Assembly: GCA_020639075.1 (NCBI GenBank)
Contig: JACKHI010000001.1
Span: 310,001 to 374,000 of the forward strand
Origin: Phycisphaerales bacterium
GTDB taxonomy: Bacteria > Planctomycetota > Phycisphaerae > UBA1845 > UTPLA1
Direction: 5' to 3'
DNA: 64,000 bases
Shown here: positions 1 to 8,735 of the stretch, piece after piece
Numbering within the stretch: the stretch's first letter is position 1
Layout: each line of letters starts with the position of its first letter
The notes under the pieces: model-generated
Seen by the model: only the letters and a program-made list of their open reading frames with translations
Databases searched by the model: none
Told to the model about the DNA's origin: nothing
Made by a program: the position numbers and the translations under genes

Positions 1-1044
1 CTGGCCGTCACGAACCTGCGCAACGCCCTCAATGACGAACTTTTCGTCCTTGGTGAGACCGCTCTCTAAGACGAAGATGTCGTCCAGCTCATGTTCGACT
101 TCGATCTCGCGCTGGCGGACCACGTTGTCCGCGCCGACGACGTAAACGTATCTCTTCGCAAGAATGGTAAACGTCGCTCTCTGAGGAATGACAAGGGCGC
201 CTTGTGATGTTCGATGGATCAGCACCTTGCCGGTCTGTCCATGGCGCAGAAGGAAGTTCGGGTTCGGGAAATCTGCGCGAAAGGCGATGTTGCCCGTTTC
301 GTTATTGAAGTTCGCTTCGATCGCACCGATCGACCCGGATTCGGAGAACGTTTGACCGTTGGCGAGAACAAGTTCGATTGCGTGTGTCGCACTCGCTTTC
401 TCTTCATCCGCCATATACTCAAGGTATTGCGCCTCGGGCACGTTGAAGTACACCCACATCAGGCTGTTGTCTGACAGCGTGGTGAGCATATCGCCTTCGT
501 CGACAAGGCTTCCCTGCTGCTCGTGGAGTCTGTCGATGATGCCGTCGAATGGCGCTTTGATCACCGTGAAGTTAAGCTCGACTTCCGCCAGCTTCACCTG
601 GGCTTCGGCCTTGGCCAGTTTTGCCTCGGCGAGAGCAAGCTCCGGACCTGAAACCACTTGTTGCTCGACGAGCTTCCGAGTGTTGTTGCATTCGATCCTG
701 GCGACCTCGGCTTCTGCTCTTTCAGCCTCCAGTCTCGCCTCGTAAAGCGTGGGGAGGATCTTGAACAGCGCGTCACCTGCCGCGACCTTTTGTCCCTCGT
801 TGACCTCGATTTCCTCTAGATAGCCGCTCTGCAGGGTGCACACGTCGATATGGCGGCGCGAGTGAATCTGGCAAACGTACTGTTGGGTAATCGTCACGTC
901 TTGCTTGTTGGGGCTTGTAACCCAGATCGTATGCTGCTCATGTTCCGCAGTCTCGTCGTGCGAGGCCGCTTCGGTATGCGTGCATCCGGAGATGACTTGG
1001 GCAATCACCGAAAGGGCAATGAGCAGGATCGTTGCACTCTTCAT
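1..1044 (-). CDS. RND efflux periplasmic adaptor (membrane fusion) lipoprotein, 3' end cut by window
   Basis: The reading frame opens with ATG at 1044 and runs off the left edge, leaving 348 codons. The N-terminus is a lipoprotein signal ending in ISGC (Cys at about residue 21). Next come a lipoyl-like half (LQSGYLEEIEVNEGQKV), a paired alpha-helical hairpin rich in Ala/Glu/Lys (about 95-150), the second lipoyl half (IKAPFDGIIDRL), and a beta-barrel containing GQTGKVLIHR and ALVIPQRAT. This order is that of HlyD/AcrA/CusB adaptors, which link an inner-membrane RND pump to an outer-membrane channel. The pump gene would be expected next, beyond the left edge. The substrate cannot be told from this protein alone. 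No strong Shine-Dalgarno sequence is visible before the ATG. Confidence 0.85.
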   Translation of the reverse strand, partial: MKSATILLIALSVIAQVISGCTHTEAASHDETAEHEQHTIWVTSPNKQDVTITQQYVCQIHSRRHIDVCTLQSGYLEEIEVNEGQKVAAGDALFKILPTLYEARLEAERAEAEVARIECNNTRKLVEQQVVSGPELALAEAKLAKAEAQVKLAEVELNFTVIKAPFDGIIDRLHEQQGSLVDEGDMLTTLSDNSLMWVYFNVPEAQYLEYMADEEKASATHAIELVLANGQTFSESGSIGAIEANFNNETGNIAFRADFPNPNFLLRHGQTGKVLIHRTSQGALVIPQRATFTILAKRYVYVVGADNVVRQREIEVEHELDDIFVLESGLTKDEKFVIEGVAQVRDGQ

Positions 1045-1471
1045 TCTTAATGCTCGCTGGCTGTGTAGGGACCGAGACGCAATGTTCATGTCTGTATTCA
1101 CCAATGGTTCATCCGATGCCGGTATTGGGGAAGTCGATATCTCTCGTGAGGAGTTCATCGTCTGTCTTTGGGGGGGAATGCAGGCAACTTGTCGTATTGG
1201 AGTTTTTCAGTTTTTCCGGTCCATTCCGCCTGAGAGACTGATGGCGCTAACGCTGAGCGAACATAGGTACAAGTTGCTACCGACTCTCGTATCTGGCAGG
1301 TGCTCGTTCCGCGGCAACACAAGCACGTGGAAGCACCCGGTACGATGAATCCTTAATCAGCGCACGCGATCGGTCTCATAATGGGAGGAGGAACTTCAAG
1401 GGCGTGACTGTCGTCGATCAATCGCAAAACACGATCAATTCAAGCAGTCCACGCGGGCCCGAGCGGATTTC
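1045..1471. other. intergenic stretch, no gene seen
   Basis: About 430 bases lie upstream of the efflux adaptor. Only short frames without family resemblance cross it. The promoter of the adaptor operon should lie here on the minus strand, but no convincing -35/-10 pair was found by eye. Confidence 0.5.
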
Positions 1472-2059
1472 TCAGGCTTCGTAGCGGAGCGGAGGCGCGC
1501 GGCTCTGAAGCCAACGACACGCGGCATCGCCCGCAGGTAGCGAGTCGTCGATGCCCCAAGCGTCGGAACCCGGCAACAACGGCCAAGTAGCGGAATCGAG
1601 CAGGATGTCACTTCCTGCCGGTCCATCATAATCGGCCGGATCAGAATCAAAGTGATCCACCGCGAAGGCAAAGTCAGCAAGGATGACGATCGCATTGCCA
1701 TCGCGGTCGGGCCCGGAAGCGCCGAGCACCGACCCGTCACATCGGGACGCAAGCAATCCAACGATGATGTGAAACTGGATCGTGAGCGGCAAGAACACGT
1801 CAGCGATTCTCCATGACAACGAGGTAAGAGAATAGTCGTGCAGAGTACAGCCGTCAACATGAGCGACGAATCTCGCTGGGATGTTGGCTTGATCGCGCAC
1901 GTCGAAAAAACGCCGCGATTCTCGCATGTTATCAGAACCCGATCGTGGTCGTCGTGGTGCGTCGGTGACTGTTAAGTAATCGTTACGAACAGAAGCCAAC
2001 CCGAAGCGAGCATTGTGGGACGTTTGCAGTCTGCGTCGCGATGCCGTCTTGAATGGCAT
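1472..2059 (-). CDS. hypothetical protein, acidic C-terminal half
   Basis: This is an open frame of 195 codons with no recognised family. The first 45 residues are basic and low in information, so the real start may be the internal ATG of MRESRRFFDV. The C-terminal half is acidic (DFAFAVDHFDSDPADYDG) and loosely recalls the Asp-rich calcium loops of planctomycete dockerin tails, but the spacing does not fit a canonical EF-hand. Third-position GC is lower than in the neighbouring housekeeping genes, so it is either an accessory gene or a chance frame. No operon partner is visible. Confidence 0.3.
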   Translation of the reverse strand: MPFKTASRRRLQTSHNARFGLASVRNDYLTVTDAPRRPRSGSDNMRESRRFFDVRDQANIPARFVAHVDGCTLHDYSLTSLSWRIADVFLPLTIQFHIIVGLLASRCDGSVLGASGPDRDGNAIVILADFAFAVDHFDSDPADYDGPAGSDILLDSATWPLLPGSDAWGIDDSLPAGDAACRWLQSRAPPLRYEA

Positions 2060-2594
2060 TCGAATACTCGCCTAACCAAGTGGCCGATTCCACGCGCGTC
2101 CCTGATTCCTCAGGCACTGAGCCGCCTGAATCTGCCTCACGACTCTTCTGCCGTTGACCGATTCACAATCCACCGCGGCATGAAAGCGCGTCATTGTCGA
2201 GGAAGAAGAGCGTACGCATCATTGAGCAATCCGGAACGCTACCCCCGTTCTTTCTCCTTCCGGGTTGATCTCCTTCGTCCTCAACCAGGACGAGCCTCCC
2301 GTATCTTCGAAGCGCCCTAAAGACCGAAACCAGGTTCAATCACGCCCTTGTGTGGTTGCCAAGATGTTCGAAATGCCGAACTAAGTGCATCACGGCCGAA
2401 TGCAACGGACGACGATCGATATGGCAAGTGCGTATGTTCGATACGGCGCCCGACGCAATTGAATCCTCTTCGGCGTTGGCAGGCTGCGATCCGCTCGGGG
2501 CCTTCGCTCCGCTATGCCCGCCAACTGCGAGTGTCGCGAAGGCGGGCAGTACGAGATAGACTGTGGTACGATCGGTGGGGCAGGTCAATAGAGC
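2060..2594. other. intergenic stretch, no gene seen
   Basis: About 530 bases separate two lineage-specific genes that read away from each other. Short frames occur on both strands, but none has a ribosome-binding site, a signal sequence or a recognisable motif. No RNA gene or repeat was found. Confidence 0.45.
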
Positions 2595-3161
2595 ATGCGA
2601 GTTTCTCCAGGTCAGCCAATGCGTAATTTTCTTTTGGGGTCAGGATTTCTGTGTTGCGTGGTCATTGGCGCCGTATGGGCGGCGAGTCTGCGGTGGGCCT
2701 TCTGTTACGTTGGGGAATTCGGGAGCGTCGCAGTTGCACATGGTCAAGTCATCACGAATACGGCTTCCGGCCGAGACGTCGATCAAGGCGTCAAGGATTC
2801 TCTGTTCGGCACCCAACGCGGTTGGATAATCCGCGACCAATCAGTTCATTTTGATCATCGCTGGCGTGCATCGACCGGTCTTGTTCTACCTCGAATCCAA
2901 GAATCAAACCCTGGTGGAACAGGACTCATGATTCTGCGGTCGGTCGATATCCCCTTGTGGATACCATTTGTCCTGATGGCCATTCCATCCGGCGTCTTCT
3001 TCTCCCGGAGGACTGAGAATGCGGATAGGGTCGGTTGCCGGTCATGCGGTTATTGCCTGCATGGGAACACATCGGGAAGGTGCTCAGAGTGCGGCGCACC
3101 GATTGGTAATGAATCGATGGAGGCACGACAATCGGATCCGTCTGCAGCTGGTGAAGAATGA
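2595..3161 (+). CDS. small membrane protein with C-terminal CxxC zinc ribbon
   Basis: The protein has 188 residues, or 180 if it starts at the second ATG (2619). A hydrophobic segment near residues 13-40 and a second one (about 118-138, IPLWIPFVLMAIPSGVFF) suggest two membrane helices with an outside loop of about 80 residues. The tail carries CRSCGYCLHGNTSGRCSECG, a rubredoxin-like CxxC-x(n)-CxxC pair. I know this type of tail, usually CxxCGYDLxGN...CPECG, as very common in planctomycete membrane proteins of unknown role. It probably binds zinc in the cytoplasm. The usual Asp after CGY is Cys here. The gene stands alone between a sparse region and the convergent uvrC. Confidence 0.6.
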   Translation: MRVSPGQPMRNFLLGSGFLCCVVIGAVWAASLRWAFCYVGEFGSVAVAHGQVITNTASGRDVDQGVKDSLFGTQRGWIIRDQSVHFDHRWRASTGLVLPRIQESNPGGTGLMILRSVDIPLWIPFVLMAIPSGVFFSRRTENADRVGCRSCGYCLHGNTSGRCSECGAPIGNESMEARQSDPSAAGEE

Positions 3162-3349
3162 GGCGTTGACGGACCGTGTGGGCCGCACCTGGAGAGCAAC
3201 TCGGCTGGAGCCGAACCATGGCCGGAACGAAGAGGATGGCGAACGCGCCCAGGACTCTGTGCGACGTTTCCACGGAAACGCGGCAGACGCTGGTACTGAC
3301 TGCTTGACCGTCGCGGCTCTGATTGAGGGCGCGACTCCAAGGGTTCGCG

Positions 3350-4891
3350 TCATTCGATCGGCGGATGGTCCTGCAGATCCTCCGGCGGGAATGGATCGAA
3401 CGACGCATCGGCGCCGGATTCTTCGATGACTTCCAGTGAAATGTCTCTTTCTGAAGTCACTCGGTCATTCGCATCGTCGTCGCCTGTTTGAGTCGTCTTA
3501 TCGCCGCGTTTCTTGTTCACGGAGCGAGGAGGCCGCTTGCCCGCTTTCACATCCTCATCGAACTGCCGCTTCGCCCTCAGGATGTGATGGTAATGCTGCG
3601 CGAAGCGATGGGCCTCATCCCGAACTTGCTGAAGGATGCGAAGGCCGGCGTCGTTGCGCTGCAGCCGGATCGGTCGCTGCCTCGCCTGGACATAGATCTC
3701 CTCTTCGCGCTTCGCCAGCGAGATGATCATCGGCGGCTTCACGAAATTCTCGCTGACGGCCTCCATCGCCGCGTGCAACTGGCCGAGACCGCCGTCGATG
3801 AGGATGACGTCGGGGTAAAGCTCTTCGCCCTCGGCGGCGCGCTTGTAACGCCGGCGAACAACTTCACGGATGCTCGCGTAGTCGTCGATACCTTCCACGC
3901 TCTTGATGCGAAAGCGGCGATAGCTCCCTTTGAAGGGCCGACCGTCGATGAAGCATACAAGCGAGCCGACAGTCTCCTGCCCCTGCAGGTTCGCGATGTC
4001 GATGCCTTCGATAATGCGCGGCGGGGCTTCGAGCTCCAGCACCTTTGCGAGCCGTTCAAGGCCGACGCTCGGGTCGACATAGAACGACTCTGGTTGCCAT
4101 TCGACGCCGGCATCGCTGCTGAGTCGCAGTTTCTTGATCGCGTTGATGCGATCGCGAATGCGGGCGGCATCCTCGAACTTCAGTTCGGCGGCGAAGGCCT
4201 GCATATCGGCCTCCATCTCGCGGAGTACGACGCTCTGTTTCGAGACCATGAAGCGCTTGAAACGCTCAATGTCTTTCTTGTACTCCGCACGACTTATGCG
4301 ATCGGCGCATGGGGCGGTGCACTGCTTGATGTTGTAAAGCAGGCAGGGCCGAAAGAAGCGTTTCTTCGTGTCGTCTTCGCGGATGTCCAGTTCGCAGGTG
4401 CGGAACTTGAAGACCTTCTGCAGGGCGTTAACGGCGTCTCGCAGATCGGCGGCCGAGGTGAATGGACCGTAGATCTTGCTACGCTTGTCGGGCGCCCGCG
4501 TGACGAAGACGGCGGGATACTCGTCGCGCGTCGTGATTTCGATGTAGGGGAAGGTCTTTCCGTCTTTCAGACGCTCGTTGTGGGGCGGCTGGATATCCTT
4601 GATAAGGCGGTTTTCCTGAAGGAGGGCGTCCACCTCCGTGTCGCATTCGAGGAAGTCGATGTCGACGACCTTTGCCGCCATTCGGGCGATTTCGGGACTC
4701 CGCGTGACGATCAGGTCGGCCGAGTCCTGGAAATAGCTCGACACGCGCGAGCGGAGGTCCTTCGCCTTACCGACGTAGAGGACGCGACCTTTGGCATCCT
4801 TCATGAGGTAAACGCCGGGGGATTTGGGAAAGCGCGAGATGAGTTCCCGAAGATGGTTGATGCGCTGGGCGTCGTCAGCGAAGGCGTCCAT
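3350..4891 (-). CDS. uvrC: excinuclease ABC subunit C (UvrC), lacking the C-terminal HhH domain
   Basis: UvrC makes both incisions around a DNA lesion after UvrA/UvrB loading. From ATG 4891 the product has 513 residues. The order is a GIY-YIG nuclease (GVYLM at about 26, YVGKAKDLRSR at about 39), a cysteine-bearing linker (CLLYNIKQCTAPC), a UVR helical pair, and the RNase H-like endonuclease with GIDIAN, VILIDGGLGQL and DEAHRFAQHYH, which hold the expected Asp, Asp and His. The usual final helix-hairpin-helix domain is missing. A charged, disordered tail of about 75 residues takes its place, so the protein is shorter than the usual 600 or so. An in-frame TTG at 4909 would add six residues; the ATG is preferred. 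Confidence 0.93.
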   Translation of the reverse strand: MDAFADDAQRINHLRELISRFPKSPGVYLMKDAKGRVLYVGKAKDLRSRVSSYFQDSADLIVTRSPEIARMAAKVVDIDFLECDTEVDALLQENRLIKDIQPPHNERLKDGKTFPYIEITTRDEYPAVFVTRAPDKRSKIYGPFTSAADLRDAVNALQKVFKFRTCELDIREDDTKKRFFRPCLLYNIKQCTAPCADRISRAEYKKDIERFKRFMVSKQSVVLREMEADMQAFAAELKFEDAARIRDRINAIKKLRLSSDAGVEWQPESFYVDPSVGLERLAKVLELEAPPRIIEGIDIANLQGQETVGSLVCFIDGRPFKGSYRRFRIKSVEGIDDYASIREVVRRRYKRAAEGEELYPDVILIDGGLGQLHAAMEAVSENFVKPPMIISLAKREEEIYVQARQRPIRLQRNDAGLRILQQVRDEAHRFAQHYHHILRAKRQFDEDVKAGKRPPRSVNKKRGDKTTQTGDDDANDRVTSERDISLEVIEESGADASFDPFPPEDLQDHPPIE

Positions 4892-4916
4892 GCCGGCATT
4901 GTAGCTCAAAAGACGC

Positions 4917-4941
4917 GGCCCCGGACAACTCGTCCGGGGCC
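4917..4941 (-). terminator. rho-independent terminator of the TPR protein gene
   Basis: A perfect 10-bp inverted repeat, GGCCCCGGAC / GTCCGGGGCC with a 5-nt loop, is followed on the minus strand by GCGTCTTTT. It lies about 80 nt past the stop at 5019, just before the uvrC start. uvrC may therefore depend on read-through or on a promoter inside this short gap. Confidence 0.75.
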
Positions 4942-5018
4942 GTTGGTTTTATTCAGACACGATCAACCTGCGGGCAAGATCCCCGCACTCCCGAGCGCGA
5001 GCCACCCACATGCCCCGG

Positions 5019-7262
5019 CTACTTGGAGGCGACGGAGAATGTGACGCGCTCGGCATCCTTGTTGATCGCCGTCGGCGTAATCCAGTATTCGAGGCCGGAT
5101 TGACCGCGGACACCGACGCGCTGGCCGAGGTTGACGTGCTTGAATTCGAGCCGCGTGGCGCCGATGTAGACCTTGAAATCGGTCTCGAGCGGCTTGTCGT
5201 CCACGTCGTCGTATTCGATCACAATGCCGTCGATCGTCATGATCCGTTCCGGGGCGGTGTCGCCGTCATCGCTGACGGAGCCCTGGAAAAAACGGGGCTG
5301 CGGGCTGACGGGCTGCGGCGGCGGCTGCGCGACGATCGTCCGCGGCTGCTTCTGCGGCGCCTGCGCGACGACGTTCGGATCCTGTCCGCCCGAGGTGCCA
5401 GCCGGCGGCGGCTCCTTCGCATTAATGAACACGCGGGCCAGGTGCTGATCATTTGGCGACTTGTCACTCACGTATGTGAAGACTTCCTTCGCCCAGTCGC
5501 GCTGGCCCGTGAAGTGATAGACGAAGCCGAGCATGATGTGGGCGTCCACGTCGTCCTTGTTCGATTCCACGTGGCGTTCGAGCGTCTCAATGTGTCGCTG
5601 GAAATCGTCCACGTTGCCGTATCGATCGCGAATATCAAAGACGGTGTTGACCATTTCCGGGAAGGCCTGCACGCCCTGGCGGATCGCGGAAGCGCCGCGG
5701 GCATAGTCACCTGTGGCGAACTTCGCCGTCGCCAGTGCGAACCATGCATCGGCATTATTCCGATCGGCCAGCGCGACTTCCTCAAAGAGCCGGACGGCCT
5801 CGTCGTATTGGCCCTGCTCGAACTTATCCGCGCCCTCGTTAATTTTCTGAGCGAGGGGGTTGTCTTCGTCGTAGTCCGGAACGTTCGGTTGCGGAGCGAC
5901 GTTTGTGCCCGGTTGACTGTTGTTTCCGGAGCCGTCGAGGACGAGTACATCCGGATCGTCGTTGTCGATGACGACGACCGCGTCGTTATCGTCGTAGACG
6001 ATCGTGTCCGTCACGTAAGTCGGGCCGATATAAGCCGGGTAGTACGTCGGGTAGTAGTACGACACAGGCGGCGCGTAACATCCGCCATAGAAACCGAATC
6101 CGATGCCGAGGCTGAATCGCGAGCGGCCGTAGTAGTTGTAATACGGTCGGTATCGATGATGGCCGTAGTAGATCGGTCCGACGCGGAACCTCGTGCTGCG
6201 ATAACCGCCGTAGCCAAAGCCCTGGCGTCGATACGCTCGTGACGGTCGGAATCCGCGGCCATAGGTCCGGCTGTAGCTTCGATGATGCCTGCCGCGATTT
6301 CCGCTGAAGCTGCTGCGGCCGCTATGTCCGCCGCGATCGCCGGGTTGTGCGTAGTTGATGCTGTGATTGCCGAACGCGCCGGAGTTCTGATAGTTGATCG
6401 AGTGATTGCCGTAACGATTGTTGCCGAATCGCGTGTTGCCGAATCCGCTGTTCGACCGGCGGTTCGACGTACCGCTGCCGGCGAATCCCGAACGATTGCC
6501 GCCCGATGCAAACCCGCCGCCGTTGTCAGTGCGGAACCCGTTGCGATTGCCCGAACGAGACACGTTGCGATTCGTCGACCGCAGTCCGTTTCGACTGTTG
6601 GAACTGAAACCGCTACGGTTTCCTGTCGTGAAACCACTGCGGTTCGAGTTGCGTATGCCCGAGCGATTGGAATTCGATCCGTTGAGCGTTCGCAGTTGTC
6701 GATTCGACCCACGATTCATGCCGTACCGGGCATTGCCGCTCTGACCGAAGATCGTGCCGCCACGCGAGACGCTGTTGGTGCCGCGTCGCACGTTGTTTTG
6801 CGATCGAGTGGAAAACGCACTCGGTGACTGTCGTCGCACGCCGCGGTTCAAACCCGAGCTCCGATTGAAAGTCGATCGATTGCCGCTGAATGACCGCGTC
6901 GTCGGTCGGCGTGAGATGGCGCTGCTGCGCGAGCCGGATCGGAAGCTGCTGTTGGAGCGGATGCTGGATCGCCCGATGGAACCGGAGCGCCTGAATGAGC
7001 TGGATCCCATGCTCGGCCGGCTTCGGGAGATGCCGCCGGACCTCGATCCCAGGCTTCGGGCGCCGCCGCCGCGCGAACCAGATGATCTCGATATGGACGA
7101 TCGACCGCGTCCGCCGCGTTGGGCGAAGGCATCCGGGGCGTCGGCGAAGATCATCGCGAGGCCGAGAACGGCGGCGATGACGATGCCTAGTCTGCGAGTA
7201 ACAGGGACTCCGTTCCTTCGGCCGACGGCGGCCGGCCTGGTTACTTGGTTTTGGCGATACAT
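5019..7262 (-). CDS. secreted Ser/Arg/Gly/Asn-rich protein with TPR domain
   Basis: The ATG at 7262 is chosen because AAGGAGG lies 7 nt before it and a clean signal peptide follows (VTRRLGIVIAAVLGLAMIF...AFAQ). The mature N-terminal part, of about 320 residues, is built almost only of Ser, Arg, Gly, Asn and Phe with recurring NRSGF-type units. A Tyr/Pro/Gly-rich stretch with YYYPTYYPAY follows. Then comes a folded part with about three tetratricopeptide repeats (from NPLAQKINEGADKFEQGQYDEA, including DAWFALATAKFATGDYARGA and DAHIMLGFVYHFTGQRDWA) and a small beta-rich end. It is probably a cell-surface or periplasmic scaffold. The exact role is unknown. The expected length is 747 residues. Confidence 0.85.
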   Translation of the reverse strand: MYRQNQVTRPAAVGRRNGVPVTRRLGIVIAAVLGLAMIFADAPDAFAQRGGRGRSSISRSSGSRGGGARSLGSRSGGISRSRPSMGSSSFRRSGSIGRSSIRSNSSFRSGSRSSAISRRPTTRSFSGNRSTFNRSSGLNRGVRRQSPSAFSTRSQNNVRRGTNSVSRGGTIFGQSGNARYGMNRGSNRQLRTLNGSNSNRSGIRNSNRSGFTTGNRSGFSSNSRNGLRSTNRNVSRSGNRNGFRTDNGGGFASGGNRSGFAGSGTSNRRSNSGFGNTRFGNNRYGNHSINYQNSGAFGNHSINYAQPGDRGGHSGRSSFSGNRGRHHRSYSRTYGRGFRPSRAYRRQGFGYGGYRSTRFRVGPIYYGHHRYRPYYNYYGRSRFSLGIGFGFYGGCYAPPVSYYYPTYYPAYIGPTYVTDTIVYDDNDAVVVIDNDDPDVLVLDGSGNNSQPGTNVAPQPNVPDYDEDNPLAQKINEGADKFEQGQYDEAVRLFEEVALADRNNADAWFALATAKFATGDYARGASAIRQGVQAFPEMVNTVFDIRDRYGNVDDFQRHIETLERHVESNKDDVDAHIMLGFVYHFTGQRDWAKEVFTYVSDKSPNDQHLARVFINAKEPPPAGTSGGQDPNVVAQAPQKQPRTIVAQPPPQPVSPQPRFFQGSVSDDGDTAPERIMTIDGIVIEYDDVDDKPLETDFKVYIGATRLEFKHVNLGQRVGVRGQSGLEYWITPTAINKDAERVTFSVASK

Positions 7263-7532
7263 GGCATGCCTCCTTGAGCTGGGTTGCGGATCCGGGGCAA
7301 TGCCGCCGGATTCGCGGCCATTATAGACGGGTTTGGGGCAGTTGAAGATCATGTTTACTCACTTCTGGACACAAAACGGGGCGGCGGGTTAACCCGCTTT
7401 CTGAGACATTTCTTCCTGGTTTGGACGCGCGTTCCGCCGTCAGGATGGGCAATCGGCTCGAAATCCGACTGAAAACCACGTGCGAAATGCCGAATCGATG
7501 CGAAACACAGCCGATTCCGTAAAATCGCGGCC

Positions 7533-7997
7533 ATGTCCGACACCAATGCAATCAAGTGGCTGCGAGCACAGGGCGTCTCGTTCGACGTGCTCGAATACGA
7601 CTACGAACGGATCGGCGCCGAAGCCGCTGCCGAGGCAGTCGGCAGGCCGCTGGAGATGGTCTGCAAGACGCTCGTCGTCCGCGGTCCGGACCGATCGGCG
7701 TGGGCGGCGATCGTGCCGGGCGATCAACGATTCGATTCCCGAAAGACAGCGACGGCCATCGGCGCCAAGAGCGCCGAGCTGATGGAAGCTGACGAGGCCG
7801 AGCGGATCAGCGGCTACAAGCTTGGCGGCGTGTCGCCATTCTGCATGCGACGCTCGCTGCCGACGATCCTCGAAGAGTCGCTGCTGGTGCTGGAGAGAAT
7901 CGTCGTCAACGGCGGCCGGCGCGGCGTTCTCGTCGAGCTGGCGACGGAGGATCTGGTGCGATTGCTGGACGCGCGGGCGGCGGATGTGTGTTCGTAG
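7533..7997 (+). CDS. ybaK: YbaK/EbsC-type aminoacyl-tRNA deacylase
   Basis: This enzyme family hydrolyses mischarged tRNAs, typically Cys-tRNA(Pro) for YbaK, and acts in trans in the cytoplasm. The 154-residue product has the conserved core: VCKTLVVRG with the catalytic-type Lys45, AAIVPGDQRFDSRK, and the GYKLGGVSPF turn, followed by PTILEESLLVLERIVVNGGRRGVLVEL. The length matches the family. The ATG follows closely on the upstream divergent gene, with about 270 bases between them. A decayed piece of a second copy of its 3' end is found about 3 kb downstream (10928-11031). Confidence 0.93.
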   Translation: MSDTNAIKWLRAQGVSFDVLEYDYERIGAEAAAEAVGRPLEMVCKTLVVRGPDRSAWAAIVPGDQRFDSRKTATAIGAKSAELMEADEAERISGYKLGGVSPFCMRRSLPTILEESLLVLERIVVNGGRRGVLVELATEDLVRLLDARAADVCS

Positions 7998-8436
7998 CAA
8001 TACTCGCCAGACTCGACATACGGTGCAGCAAACACGGATCTGCGGGCGAATGACTTCGGTCGCTCGCCAGGGCACTCCCACGCTTGGCAACGTCGTCGTG
8101 CGAGGTACGCGATAAGGCACTCGCCATCCCAGACGATATGCCTCGCGTTCAGATTTCCAAGAAAACGGCGTCGGGCGATGCCAACGCATTGTCGCTCTTG
8201 GAGACCTGTAAGAGAAATTTGAGACATTTCTTGGATATGCAGCGAAATGCTCGCGGCAAGAACGTCGCCGTATCTTTCGGAGCAGACATTCGCACTGCTT
8301 CAACGGGCAAGAGTGCAGTGAACGAAAAACCAACGGCGCCGGCGCCGAGGCCGGGGATGGTTTGCCTCGGGGTTCTTGCGCCTTCAGCATTCGTAACTCA
8401 CTGATGGCGAGCATTTCTATCGGAGACTAGACCAAG
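7998..8436. other. intergenic stretch, no gene seen
   Basis: About 440 bases lie between ybaK and the beta-helix gene. A frame of 106 codons (8084-8404, plus) crosses it but has no family motif or ribosome-binding site. A GC-rich hairpin around 8335-8360 (GGCGCC repeats) may be a terminator-like structure, but it has no T-run. Nothing else was recognised. Confidence 0.45.
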
Positions 8437-8688
8437 ATGAAGACGCAAATGCTGCGAAATACGCTAGTGGTTGTCGGTTTCTTTGTCGGCAGCGGATTGG
8501 CGAGCGGCGAATCACCGGCCCCGTCGACGCGCGGAGTGACGGGACGCATTGATGCAGCTATCGCAACGGAGACGTTTTCCGGCGGTGGCGTGGATCTCAC
8601 TACGGAGGACCTACGTCGAATCGCGTCAAACGGCGTCGATTCGCCGAATGGCGGTGACGGCGCGCGAGGCGGGGGGGGCGGATTCTGA
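8437..8688 (+). CDS. N-terminal part of a secreted beta-helix protein, cut off by a frame break
   Basis: The ATG at 8437 starts a clear signal peptide (MLRNTLVVVGFFVGSGLASG). The frame continues as an ordinary secreted-protein N-terminus (GGGVDLTTEDLRRIASNGVDS). It then enters a glycine run encoded by eight Gs (8671-8678) and hits TGA at 8686. The sense of the protein continues in another frame straight after this tract (ILIVECNGAFGYATIQSAVNDVLDGD). One extra G would join this part to the large frame that follows. It is therefore the front of one gene, not an independent 83-residue protein. Confidence 0.75.
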   Translation: MKTQMLRNTLVVVGFFVGSGLASGESPAPSTRGVTGRIDAAIATETFSGGGVDLTTEDLRRIASNGVDSPNGGDGARGGGGGF

Positions 8689-8735
8689 TCGTCGAGTGTA
8701 ACGGCGCATTCGGTTATGCGACGATTCAAAGCGCG

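Noticed and set aside
3488..5044. Long plus-strand frame antisense to uvrC
   Set aside because: It mirrors the codons of a clear UvrC on the other strand, has no family features and arises from high third-position GC.
5010..6242. 410-codon plus-strand frame opposite the TPR protein
   Set aside because: Antisense shadow: composition is Val/Arg/Asp repeats complementary to the TPR and Ser/Gly codons, with no ribosome site.
6200..7000. Tandem-repeat or CRISPR-like array
   Set aside because: The repeated units are in-frame Ser/Arg/Asn/Gly codons of the secreted protein, of variable length and without constant spacers.
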